Source of the DNA: Aliarcobacter cibarius
GTDB lineage: Bacteria > Campylobacterota > Campylobacteria > Campylobacterales > Arcobacteraceae
Reading direction: 5' to 3'
Length of the DNA stretch: 64,000 nucleotides
Assembly (NCBI RefSeq): GCF_013372265.1
Contig: NZ_CP054051.1
Location: 2,008,596 to 2,072,595, forward strand
Below the pieces are notes generated by a model that did not search any database, was not told the origin of the DNA, and worked only from the letters and a program-made list of their open reading frames with translations. Each line of letters opens with the position of its first letter. The first letter of the stretch is position 1. Position numbers and translations under genes: made by a program. Below are positions 8,680 through 18,610 of this stretch, one piece after another.

Positions 8680-9498
8680 TTGCAAGTTATTAAAACAGTT
8701 GAAGAATTAAAAACTATTAGAAAAAAGTTAAATGGAACTATTGGTTTTGTTCCAACAATGGGTGCTTTACATGATGGGCATATATCTTTAATAAAAGAAG
8801 CTAGAGCAAATAATGACTTTGTAATAGTATCTATTTTTGTAAATCCTACACAGTTCTTAAAAGGTGAAGATTTAAGTACATATCCAAGAAAAGAAGAAGC
8901 AGATATAAAAATTTGCCAAATGTGTAAAGTTGATTTTCTTTTTATGCCAGATATAAATACTATGTATGAAGAAGATGAAGTTTTAATAAAAGCCCCTCAA
9001 AATAGTTATGTTTTAGAAGGTCTTACACGACCTGGTCACTTTGATGGAGTTTTACAAGTTGTTTTAAAACTGTTTAATCTTACAAGACCTACAAATGCAT
9101 ATTTTGGAAAAAAAGATGCTCAACAATTAGCTCTTATACAGCAGATGGTAAAAAATTTATTTATAGATATAAATATTGTACCTTGTGATATAGTAAGAGA
9201 AATTAGTGGTTTAGCGCTGAGTTCAAGAAATGTATATTTAAGTACTGAACAAAAACAAGAAGCTCTTAAAATATCTAAATCTATTTATATGGCTGGAAAT
9301 TTAATCGCTAAAGGCGAAAGAAATTCGAAAGTAGTAAAAGAAAAAATTTATGAAATTTTAGAAAATCTTGACGTTGAATATGTAAAAATTGTAAATAAAA
9401 AATTTGATGAAATAAATACTATTGAGCCTTCAAATACAATAATTTTAGTAGTTGTAAGATTTGGAAAAGTAAGGCTTCTTGATAATATTTGGATGTAA
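8680..9498 (+). CDS. panC: Pantoate--beta-alanine ligase (pantothenate synthetase)
   Basis: This 272-residue cytoplasmic enzyme condenses pantoate and beta-alanine with ATP in the last step of pantothenate (vitamin B5) synthesis. It has the nucleotidyltransferase HIGH-type motif FVPTMGALHDGHISLI (about 23-38), FVNPTQF (58-64), PGHFDGV, FGKKDAQQL and LSSRNVYLS. The length is normal. It begins at TTG, with the Shine-Dalgarno AAAAGGAAA about nine bases upstream. Its stop codon forms the first three bases of the target duplication of the following IS, so the insertion left the coding sequence unchanged. Confidence 0.95.
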   Translation: MQVIKTVEELKTIRKKLNGTIGFVPTMGALHDGHISLIKEARANNDFVIVSIFVNPTQFLKGEDLSTYPRKEEADIKICQMCKVDFLFMPDINTMYEEDEVLIKAPQNSYVLEGLTRPGHFDGVLQVVLKLFNLTRPTNAYFGKKDAQQLALIQQMVKNLFIDINIVPCDIVREISGLALSSRNVYLSTEQKQEALKISKSIYMAGNLIAKGERNSKVVKEKIYEILENLDVEYVKIVNKKFDEINTIEPSNTIILVVVRFGKVRLLDNIWM

Positions 9499-9502
9499 TT
9501 AA
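9496..9502. repeat. Target site duplication of second IS4-like element (partner 10984-10990)
   Basis: TAATTAA lies directly at both ends of the element, at 9496-9502 and 10984-10990. The first three bases of the left copy are the panC stop codon. Confidence 0.85.
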
Positions 9503-10983
9503 CTCAACTTTCGCAGATAAAACCTAACTGTTTTTTAGTGTAAACCCTGAGCATTAGGATAATCTGTTCCAAATCTTTATTTCTCTTGACAATTTCTTGG
9601 GCTTGAACTAGTTGTTCTAATATTTTTATAAATAGTTCCATCGAAATTGCAAGGGTTTCAAGCTGACACTCTAAATTTCTGAAAAGTTCTCCTAATGTTT
9701 GTGGTTCATTATTGATACGATTGATATAGCTTGTAAGGTTATAAGCAAGGAAAGATAGAGTAATCCTAGCAATGAGTGCTTCGTAAATTCTATTTTCTTC
9801 TTTACCAAATTGGAAATACTCTCGCAAATCTTTATATCCTTGTTCTATGTTCCATCTTTTTTTATAGGTATTAATAATTTCAATATCTGATAAATTTATA
9901 TTTGTTGAAACAATTGGAATAAGATTATCTTTTGTTTTTATAAAAACTATTTTAATTCTACCAAGTGTTTTATGTGTAGTTGTAGTTGATACATAGCTGT
10001 ATTTTATAGAATTGTAGTTACCTAGTTTAGAAGATTTATGACTTTTTACTCGAGTGTACAGTCTTTCAAGCGTATTATATTTTCCTGTAAATTGCCAAAT
10101 TCTATTTGATTTTGATAATCTTGCAATTACATCAAGACCTTTTTCTTTTATTTCATAAATAAAATTTGGTTTGGCATACCAACTATCAACAAGTAAATAA
10201 TCTGCATATATTCCAGATTTTAATACTCTATTTACCATTTGAAGAGCTAAATTATTTTTACTATTATTACCTTCAACTCTTCGTTTATAAGCATTACTTT
10301 TATGATGAAAATAGTTTTCATTAACATTTACAATTTGATTTTTGTTGTAGTTAATAGAAAAATCTAACATCATATCAGTATGGGAATCACTATAATTTAG
10401 TGATACAATATTCAAACCTTTTACAGTTCTATGTTCCTTATTATTCCAAAGATTTCTACAGCTTCCTTCTATAAATTTTCCTCTTTTAATTTCAACTGTG
10501 TCATCAATAATTAATACTCTAGTATCAGTAGCCTTTTGAAGTATATGAAGTTTTGAGATTAATTTTACAGAACTTAATAGTAATAGTTTTCTCCAATTAT
10601 ATTTACTGTTTTTCAAAAGTCTATAATATACATCCTTTTTATAGCTATCAGAGCTTTGTTTCATAAATGTAGAGATTCTTTTATTAATGATAAACATATA
10701 TAAAAAATGTAAAATTATTAAGTATGGTGATTTTCCAATATCTCTTTTTATAAAATTACTCTGTTTTAAAATTGAACTAAAATTTATATCTCTTAAAACA
10801 GATAATACTGGATTTTTTAATACGTTGTTCATAGCAGTTTGGATAAAATTATCAAGTCTCATAAAAAAGCCCTTTATATAGTTGATTGTCGTGATGAAAT
10901 TATATCAAAAAGTGCCTATTTATGGGCTTTATTGTATCTTTTACATATAAGAAATTAATGATTTTTTATGTGCGAAAGTTGAG
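9503..10983 (-). mobile_element. IS4-like insertion sequence, copy 2 (diverged relative)
   Basis: This 1481-bp element has terminal inverted repeats matching at 19 of 20 bases, starting CTCAACTTTCGCA, and a 7-bp target duplication TAATTAA. The ends differ from those of copy 1 by T/C changes but share the TTTCGCA core. The transposase reads on the minus strand and its stop codon lies in the left repeat. It inserted between panC and the convergent META-domain gene and broke neither. Confidence 0.88.
9504..10862 (-). CDS. IS4-like family transposase, copy 2
   Basis: This 452-residue DDE transposase is intact, with LIIDDT, YLLVDSWYAKP and YKKRWNIEQGYKDLREYF at the positions of the catalytic Asp, Asp and Glu. 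It can be aligned end to end with the copy-1 transposase, with roughly half the residues the same by eye, and it shares long runs such as EENRIYEALIARITLSF. The two elements are therefore different IS species of one group rather than a recent duplication. The gene starts with ATG at 10862 after the Shine-Dalgarno AAAGGGC. Confidence 0.88.
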   Translation of the reverse strand: MRLDNFIQTAMNNVLKNPVLSVLRDINFSSILKQSNFIKRDIGKSPYLIILHFLYMFIINKRISTFMKQSSDSYKKDVYYRLLKNSKYNWRKLLLLSSVKLISKLHILQKATDTRVLIIDDTVEIKRGKFIEGSCRNLWNNKEHRTVKGLNIVSLNYSDSHTDMMLDFSINYNKNQIVNVNENYFHHKSNAYKRRVEGNNSKNNLALQMVNRVLKSGIYADYLLVDSWYAKPNFIYEIKEKGLDVIARLSKSNRIWQFTGKYNTLERLYTRVKSHKSSKLGNYNSIKYSYVSTTTTHKTLGRIKIVFIKTKDNLIPIVSTNINLSDIEIINTYKKRWNIEQGYKDLREYFQFGKEENRIYEALIARITLSFLAYNLTSYINRINNEPQTLGELFRNLECQLETLAISMELFIKILEQLVQAQEIVKRNKDLEQIILMLRVYTKKQLGFICES

Positions 10984-10990
10984 TAATTAA

Positions 10991-11017
10991 TTTAAAAGAG
11001 CGTTATACTCTTTTAAA
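10991..11017. terminator. Bidirectional terminator between panC and the META-domain gene
   Basis: A perfect 10-bp stem (10991-11000 with 11008-11017, 7-base loop) overlaps the last codons of the META-domain gene. Before the IS inserted, this hairpin would have lain a few bases after the panC stop and served both convergent genes. It is now separated from panC by the 1.5-kb element. Confidence 0.65.
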
Positions 11018-11437
11018 TTTTGCTATCTCTTTGTTGTCCTTATCAAAAAATATTAAAATCCCTTTTTCTACTTTATATTTTTTTACATTTTCTAAAATTT
11101 TAGAATATAAACTCTCTATACTCATATCTTGACACATCATCATAGTACTTCCAATTTGAGATATTTTTAATAAATCATTCTTAGACTCAAATTTACCAAA
11201 AAAATTATTGCATCCTAAATTACCATAAACTTTATTTTCTTTATCGAAATTTATACTTGCTACTCTTTCAATTTTTTTTATAGCTTTTTCATTTAAACTT
11301 TCTAATTGCCATTTTGTATCTTTCAAAGATTGATCATAAGATAATTTTTGAACATCTTTTGTTGAACTACAAGAACTCAAATTAAAAGCTAAAAACATTG
11401 TAAAAATCAAAAAAACGATATTGTACTTCTTTGACAT
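11003..11437 (-). CDS. META-domain (HslJ-like) lipoprotein
   Basis: The 144-residue product starts with a lipoprotein signal: a hydrophobic segment (IVFLIFTMFLAFNL) and the lipobox LSSC with the acylated cysteine near residue 23. The rest matches a META domain as in HslJ: TKWQLESLN, INFDKENKVYGNLGCNNFFGKF and STMMMCQDMSIESLYSKIL. Proteins of this type are envelope-anchored; E. coli HslJ is heat-induced and linked to novobiocin resistance. The function here is unknown. The two internal cysteines (GCNNF and MMCQD) are common in the family. Confidence 0.8.
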   Translation of the reverse strand: MSKKYNIVFLIFTMFLAFNLSSCSSTKDVQKLSYDQSLKDTKWQLESLNEKAIKKIERVASINFDKENKVYGNLGCNNFFGKFESKNDLLKISQIGSTMMMCQDMSIESLYSKILENVKKYKVEKGILIFFDKDNKEIAKFKRV

Positions 11438-11557
11438 AATTTAAAATTCCTTTCTTTTATTTATATTCTTCATATTACTGTTTTTAAACTTATTAATTTG
11501 TATAAATGGTCTTATATGTTAAAATCTATAAAAATTTATGAACAAGAATGGACAAAA

Positions 11558-12898
11558 ATGAAATTTAGTGAAGAGAAACCAAAGAAAAAATTACATATGG
11601 TAAGCCTTGGTTGTACAAAAAATTTAGTTGACAGTGAAGTAATGCTTGGAAAACTAAAAGATTATGAATTAACAGATAATGAAAGTGAAGCAGATTTAAT
11701 TATAGTAAATACTTGTGGTTTTATAGATAGTGCAAAAGAAGAAAGTATAAATACAACTTTAAATCTACACAATGAAAGAAAAAAAGATTCTGTTTTAGTT
11801 ATGGCAGGATGTTTAAGTGAAAGATACAAAGATGATTTACAAAAAGAGTTAACAGAAATTGATATTTTTACAGGTGTTGGAGATTATGACAAAATTGACA
11901 AGTTAGTTCACGAGAAAAGAAGTAGTTTTTCAAATGAAGTATTCTTAGCAAGTGAAGAAAATGATAGAGTAATTACTGGTTCAAACTATCATGCTTATGT
12001 AAAATTAAGTGAAGGATGTAATCAAAGTTGTTCATTTTGTGCTATTCCATCATTTAAAGGGAAACTTCATTCAAGAACACTTGAATCACTTGTAAAAGAG
12101 GTTACAAACCTAGTAAAAAAAGGATATAAAGATTTTTCTTTTGTATCTCAAGATTCATCATCTTATTTAAGAGATCTGGGGCATAATGATGGATTAGAAC
12201 AACTAATTGACGCAGTTGAAAAAATAGATGGTGTACAAACAGCTAGAATTTTATATCTATATCCAAGTACAACAACTCACAATTTAATAGACAAGATTAC
12301 TGATTCAAAAGTTTTTGTAAACTACTTTGATATGCCTTTACAACACATAAGCCAAAATATGCTCAAAATTATGAAAAGAGGTAAAGGTGCTGAGAAATTA
12401 AGAGAATTAATGCAATATATGAAATCTAAACCAAACTCATTTGTAAGAACTACATTTATTGCAGGACACCCTGGAGAAAGTGAAGATGATTTTGAAGAAC
12501 TATGTAAATTTGTAGAAGAATTTGGTTTTGATAGAGCAAATGTATTCTCTTATTCAGATGAGGAAGGAACAGCCGCTGAAACAAGAAATGATAAAATAGA
12601 ACAAGAAATCATAGATGAGAGAGCAGAAATTTTAGGTGATATAATTTCTCAAACAACTATTAAATCTTTAGAAGATGATATTGGTAAAACTTTTGAAGTT
12701 TATATTGATGGAGAAAGTGATGAGCATGAATATCTTTTAAGTGCTAGAAAAATAATCTGGGCTCCAGAGATTGATGGAGAGATTTATATAAATGACAATG
12801 AACTAGAAGAACAAATTATTTTTGGAGATAAATATCTAGTAACTGCAACTGAACTTGCTGGTGATAAACTACTAGCTAAAATTATAAAAAAAGTATGA
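11558..12898 (+). CDS. rimO: Ribosomal protein S12 methylthiotransferase
   Basis: RimO adds a methylthio group to an aspartate of ribosomal protein S12. From the ATG at 11558 the protein has 446 residues, close to the family norm. An in-frame TTG at 11498 would add 20 residues without family similarity. The N-terminal MTTase domain begins HMVSLGCTKNLVDSE with the cluster ligand Cys19. The radical-SAM motif CNQSCSFC provides Cys154, Cys158 and Cys161. A TRAM-like domain ends the protein (from about 380, IGKTFEVYIDG). The CTKNLVDSE form separates RimO from MiaB. Its stop overlaps the tilS start by four bases. Confidence 0.93.
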   Translation: MKFSEEKPKKKLHMVSLGCTKNLVDSEVMLGKLKDYELTDNESEADLIIVNTCGFIDSAKEESINTTLNLHNERKKDSVLVMAGCLSERYKDDLQKELTEIDIFTGVGDYDKIDKLVHEKRSSFSNEVFLASEENDRVITGSNYHAYVKLSEGCNQSCSFCAIPSFKGKLHSRTLESLVKEVTNLVKKGYKDFSFVSQDSSSYLRDLGHNDGLEQLIDAVEKIDGVQTARILYLYPSTTTHNLIDKITDSKVFVNYFDMPLQHISQNMLKIMKRGKGAEKLRELMQYMKSKPNSFVRTTFIAGHPGESEDDFEELCKFVEEFGFDRANVFSYSDEEGTAAETRNDKIEQEIIDERAEILGDIISQTTIKSLEDDIGKTFEVYIDGESDEHEYLLSARKIIWAPEIDGEIYINDNELEEQIIFGDKYLVTATELAGDKLLAKIIKKV

Positions 12899-13861
12899 AT
12901 TTAGATTTTTCTAAGATAACTAATACAAAAAACATATTAGCATTTTCAGCAGGAGTTGATTCATCAGCACTCTTCTTCCTGCTTTTAAATGCAAAAATTC
13001 CTTTTGATATCGTAATTGTAAATTATAATGTAAGAGATCAATCAAAAGATGAAGTCCAATATGCAAAAGATTTAGCAAAAAAATATAATAAACAAATTTT
13101 TATAAAAAATGTTGTTTTACAATCATCTTCAAATTTTGAAAAAACTGCAAGAGATATAAGATATTCATTTTTTGAAGATATTATTGAAAAAGAATCTTAT
13201 GATATTTTAATAACTGCACATCAGCTAAATGATCTTTTTGAATGGTTTTTAATGCAACTATCAAAAGGTTCTGGTTTAGTTGAACTTTTAGGAATGCAAG
13301 CCTTTGAAAAAAAAGAAAAGTACACAATTTTTAGACCTCTTTTAAGTGTTACAAAAGAGGAGTTAGAAGATTTTTTAAAACAAAATTCTATTAAATATTT
13401 TATTGACAGCTCAAATACAGATGAAAAATATAAAAGAAACTATTTTAGAAAAAAATTCTCAAATCAATTTTTAAGTGAATTTGCAAATGGCGTAAAAAAT
13501 AGTTTTGCATATTTAAATGATGATTTAAAATCTTTAAATATAAAATTTGAACCATTATTTGAAAAATTCGAACTTGAAGTTTTTGAAAATTTAAATGATG
13601 ATAATTTAAATATTAGAATTATAGATAAATCTTTGAAAAAAAGAGGAATTCTTCTAAGTCAAAAAGAAAGAACTGAAATTTTATTTCAAAAACATATAAC
13701 AGTTTCCCATAAAGTAAATATTAGTATTTCAGAAAATTTTATCTATATAGCTCCAAAAACAGATGTTGTTTTAGAAAAAGATTTCAAAGAGTTTTGCAGG
13801 ATAAAAAAAATCCCACAAAATATAAGAGGATATATTTTTTCTAAAAATATATCTCTTGATT

Positions 13862-13872
<11 letters not shown>
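12895..13872 (+). CDS. tilS: tRNA(Ile)-lysidine synthase
   Basis: TilS converts C34 of the CAU-anticodon isoleucine tRNA to lysidine, so that it reads AUA. AUA codons are frequent in this AT-rich genome. The 325-residue protein has the PP-loop [12 protein letters not shown] (17-28), the family stretch [35 protein letters not shown], and [19 protein letters not shown]. It is a short form without a long C-terminal extension, as usual in Campylobacterota. Its ATG overlaps the rimO stop codon, and its 3' end overlaps the convergent pyrC by 11 bases. Confidence 0.9.
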
Positions 13873-15261
<1,389 letters not shown>

Positions 15262-15275
15262 TTATTAAACCAATA

Positions 15276-16460
15276 TTATGAAAATGCTCGTTTAAATTCT
15301 GGATAAGCTTCTAATCCACACTCTTCAACATCTAAACCTTGTACCTCTTGATCTTTTTTAACTCTTAAAGGTAATACTTTATTTATAATATATAGAACTA
15401 TGTATGAACTTACAAAAGCAAATACTCCTATAACCACAATTCCTTTTAATTGTCCAAAGAATGTTATATCTTGACCATTTGAAGCAAAAATACCTACAGC
15501 TATTGTTCCCCAAATTCCACATACTAAGTGAACAGAAAGTGCTCCAACAGGATCATCAATTCTTAGTCTATCGAACATAAAAACACTAAATACAACTAAT
15601 CCACCACCAATTGCACCTATTAAAACAGGTGTATAGATATCAAATAAATTTGCTCCAGCTGTAACTGAAACTAAACCACCTAAAGCTCCATTTAAAATCA
15701 TAGTAATATCAAATTTTTTAAACATAATCTGCATAATTACAGCTACTATTATAGCTCCACTTAAACCGGCTGTATTTGTATTTAATATTGTAAGAGCGAC
15801 TAAGTCAGCATTCTCTTTTGAAGCAATTGAACCAACACTTCCTCCATTAAATCCAAACCAACCAATCCATAGTAAAAATGCTCCAAGAGTTACTAAAGGA
15901 ACGTTTGATGCAGGGAAAACTCTAATTCCTCCTTCAGGAGTGTATCTTCCATGTCTAGCTCCAATTATTAAAACTGCTGCTAATAAAGCCCATCCTCCAG
16001 TACTGTGAATAACAGTTGAACCTGCTAAATCGTACATTGATAGTTCTAGAAATGTACCTTCTAAAAAGTTTACTCCCCAAGTTATATTTACAACAAGTGG
16101 ATATAAAAAAGAGGCCATTATAACTGTAAATACTGTTAGTGGTATAACCTTAGCTCTTTCGCTAACTCCTCCACTTATAATATTTATAGCCTTACCAACA
16201 AAAGCCATTTGAAATAAGAAAGTTGCATATTTACTCATAGTATCGCTTCCAAAATCTCCGAAAGCTAAAGAATAACCAAAAAGAAGAAATGCCAATGATG
16301 CAATTGCATAAATAAGAATATTAATAGTTAATACAGCGGTAACATTTTTAGTTCGTACAATTCCAGCTTCTAACATAGCAAAACCAGGAACCATAAAAAT
16401 AACTAATGTCATAGCAAACAGTGCGTAGAGTGTGTCAATAATATATGGCATTGAATCCAT
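15276..16460 (-). CDS. amtB: Ammonium transporter
   Basis: This 394-residue inner-membrane protein of the Amt/Mep/Rh family conducts ammonium. About eleven membrane segments are visible, beginning TLYALFAMTLVIFMVPGFAMLEAG. The twin pore histidines lie in DLAGSTVIHSTGGW and in LSVHLVCGIWGTIAVG. The family stretch WIGWFGFNGGS is present. A cytoplasmic tail (ECGLEAYPEF) ends the protein and resembles the tail that contacts GlnK. The Shine-Dalgarno AAAGGAC lies about nine bases before the ATG. It heads the minus-strand group amtB-glnK-pyrC. Confidence 0.94.
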   Translation of the reverse strand: MDSMPYIIDTLYALFAMTLVIFMVPGFAMLEAGIVRTKNVTAVLTINILIYAIASLAFLLFGYSLAFGDFGSDTMSKYATFLFQMAFVGKAINIISGGVSERAKVIPLTVFTVIMASFLYPLVVNITWGVNFLEGTFLELSMYDLAGSTVIHSTGGWALLAAVLIIGARHGRYTPEGGIRVFPASNVPLVTLGAFLLWIGWFGFNGGSVGSIASKENADLVALTILNTNTAGLSGAIIVAVIMQIMFKKFDITMILNGALGGLVSVTAGANLFDIYTPVLIGAIGGGLVVFSVFMFDRLRIDDPVGALSVHLVCGIWGTIAVGIFASNGQDITFFGQLKGIVVIGVFAFVSSYIVLYIINKVLPLRVKKDQEVQGLDVEECGLEAYPEFKRAFS

Positions 16461-16486
16461 GAAAACCGTCCTTTTAGAGTATAAAC

Positions 16487-16496
16487 CCAGCGCTGG
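16487..16496. promoter_or_regulatory. GC-rich palindrome in the amtB leader
   Basis: CCAGCGCTGG is a perfect 10-bp palindrome about 27 bases before the amtB start, and stands out in a very AT-rich region. It could be a protein-binding site or a small hairpin in the leader. No sigma-54 promoter consensus was found nearby. Low confidence in any function. Confidence 0.25.
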
Positions 16497-16681
16497 ACGA
16501 GCCGTATTCTATCAAATGAAACTTTAAAATAAGATTATAAAATGAGTATTTAATATACAAATTTATAATTTTATATAAAAATAAAATATTTATTAAGTAT
16601 TTATTAAGTAATTGTCTTACTAAATTAACATTTGGATAAATATAAATACTATATAATTAATAAAATAAAATTTGGAAAGAT

Positions 16682-18610
16682 ATGTTAAATAATTTACTAA
16701 CAAAAAATAAGAGCTTTACAAAAGAAGATTTAATAGAGGAGTTAATAAATCCTAATAACAATCTAGAAAAATTAGACTTAATTTATAACTCTTTAAAAAT
16801 TGATTTAAACTCTTTAGAAATTGATGAAGAACCAATTTTACATATTTGCTGTAAAAAAGATATTTTTGAATCTGTATCTTGGTTACTTAGTAAAAAAGTG
16901 GATATATCAAAACAAAATATTTATAAAGAAACAGCTGGTTTTTATGCAATATATTCAAGGAATAGTTCAATATTACAACTTTTAGTAGATTATGGTTTAA
17001 ATATTAATCACTTGAATGTTTCAAATAGATCAATTTTACAAGAGGCTTTAAATAGTGCAAATGGTTCTGTAATTAGATATCTTTTACAAGCTACAACTCT
17101 TTTTAGCAATATTGATATTCATGGGAATAATCTTCTTTTTGATGCTGTTTTAAATCCAAATAATAATACTCTACAACATTTAGCATCACTTAAGCAAATA
17201 GATATAAACCATGTAAATAAAGCTGGAAATACTATTTTACATCTTAGAAATGTGCTTGAAAATAATGACTTAGCTCAGTTTTTAATAAGTCTAGGAGCAG
17301 ATCCTACTATTCCCAATTCAAAAGGGGAAAGTTTACTATTTTATCTTGTACAAAAAGGTGAAAGTAGTATTAGACTAATTAAATTTATATCTAGTATGAA
17401 ATTCAACTTTAATTTAAAAAATAGTTTAAATAGAACTATTTTAATGGAAGCAATATCAGCTTATATGCAAATTTCTCCAAAAAATAAAGAGAAAAGAGTT
17501 GGTCAATATAAATTGATTTTAGAAATTATGAATCTAAACATTGATATAGATATAACTGATTCAAAGGGAGAAACAGCATTTTTCTATGCACTAAGAAGTA
17601 ATGATAAAGATTTAATTTTAGAGTTTTTCAGAAACTTTAGAATAGATGTTAATAAAGACAATAATGAAGGAATTTCTCCTTTTTTACATCTTGTTTTAAC
17701 TGGAATAAACAATAAAGAACTTATAAAACCATTTATTGACAAAGGTGCAAATCCTAATTTAAAGAATTCTCATAAAAAAAATGTAGTAGAAATATTAATT
17801 GATATTATTTTACACATTGAAAACAATCAAAAACTAGATGATATTTACAGAAAAAATATTCAATTAAATGGACAGTACAGAACTATATTAGAAATAATTT
17901 TTAGATATTACAGCATTGATGTTAACTCTTTAAATTACAAAAATGAACCTCTATTCTTTAGTGCAATTTTAAATTTCAATTTCAAATTATTTGCAATTTT
18001 AAAAACAAGAACTATAAATTTAAACAAAAAAGATAAATTGGGAAATAATATAATTTTCAGACTTGTTGAACAAAATAATAGAGATTTGATAAAAGATAAA
18101 AAATTGTATTTAAATACAATTAGAACTTTAGTGAATGCTGGAATTAATATAAATGAAAAAAACAGTGATGGTCTTACAATTTTACATGTAGCAATTACAC
18201 AAAAATGTGAAGATACTATAAAACTAATATTTAGTCTTCAAGCTGATTTTTTTGCAACAGATAATAATGGAAGAAATATTATGCATCTTATAGTTTTAAA
18301 CAATGCCTCAAAATATTTTAATTTTATACATAATATAAATAAAGGAATAGTTGAAATTGCTGATTATTATGGTGTTAAACCTATAAATTATGCTGCATTT
18401 ATGGGAAAATATGAACTTGCTCTAGCAATGATAAATGAAAATATATCAATAAAAAATGATGAAAAGAAGCATCCTAATATTCTTAAATTTTTACAAAAAT
18501 ATCATTTAAATCTACTATCTTTACCACAAAAAGCGAACAATGAACTAGATAGAAAAAAAATTGAAGCTTTGGTATCAAATATGAAAAAAGAGTTCAAAAT
18601 TGCACAGTAA
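16682..18610 (+). CDS. Large ankyrin-repeat protein overlapping glnD
   Basis: This 642-residue cytoplasmic protein is made almost entirely of degenerate ankyrin repeats. Typical units are ETAGFYAIYSRNSSILQLLV, NTILHLRNVLENNDLAQFLI followed by SLGADPTIPNSKGES, and GLTILHVAITQKCEDTIKLI. About 15 units spaced 30-40 residues apart can be picked out by eye. No signal peptide, membrane segment or enzymatic domain is visible. Its last 11 bases overlap the TTG start of glnD, so the two genes are very likely co-transcribed and translationally coupled. A role in nitrogen signalling or as a GlnD partner is a hypothesis. The promoter may include TATAAT at 16652-16657. Confidence 0.8.
   Translation: MLNNLLTKNKSFTKEDLIEELINPNNNLEKLDLIYNSLKIDLNSLEIDEEPILHICCKKDIFESVSWLLSKKVDISKQNIYKETAGFYAIYSRNSSILQLLVDYGLNINHLNVSNRSILQEALNSANGSVIRYLLQATTLFSNIDIHGNNLLFDAVLNPNNNTLQHLASLKQIDINHVNKAGNTILHLRNVLENNDLAQFLISLGADPTIPNSKGESLLFYLVQKGESSIRLIKFISSMKFNFNLKNSLNRTILMEAISAYMQISPKNKEKRVGQYKLILEIMNLNIDIDITDSKGETAFFYALRSNDKDLILEFFRNFRIDVNKDNNEGISPFLHLVLTGINNKELIKPFIDKGANPNLKNSHKKNVVEILIDIILHIENNQKLDDIYRKNIQLNGQYRTILEIIFRYYSIDVNSLNYKNEPLFFSAILNFNFKLFAILKTRTINLNKKDKLGNNIIFRLVEQNNRDLIKDKKLYLNTIRTLVNAGININEKNSDGLTILHVAITQKCEDTIKLIFSLQADFFATDNNGRNIMHLIVLNNASKYFNFIHNINKGIVEIADYYGVKPINYAAFMGKYELALAMINENISIKNDEKKHPNILKFLQKYHLNLLSLPQKANNELDRKKIEALVSNMKKEFKIAQ

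Noticed and set aside
6459-10983. Composite transposon made of the two IS4-like elements with panC as cargo
   Set aside because: Each IS has its own 7-bp target duplication, the two elements differ clearly, and the outer flanks (TTAATAA and TAATTAA) do not match as one insertion.
11498-11557. N-terminal 20-residue extension of rimO from TTG at 11498
   Set aside because: It adds residues without family similarity; the ATG at 11558 gives the usual RimO length and N-terminus.
16461-16560. Sigma-54 promoter before amtB
   Set aside because: No TGGCAC-N5-TTGCA-like pattern with the GG/GC spacing could be found on the minus strand.
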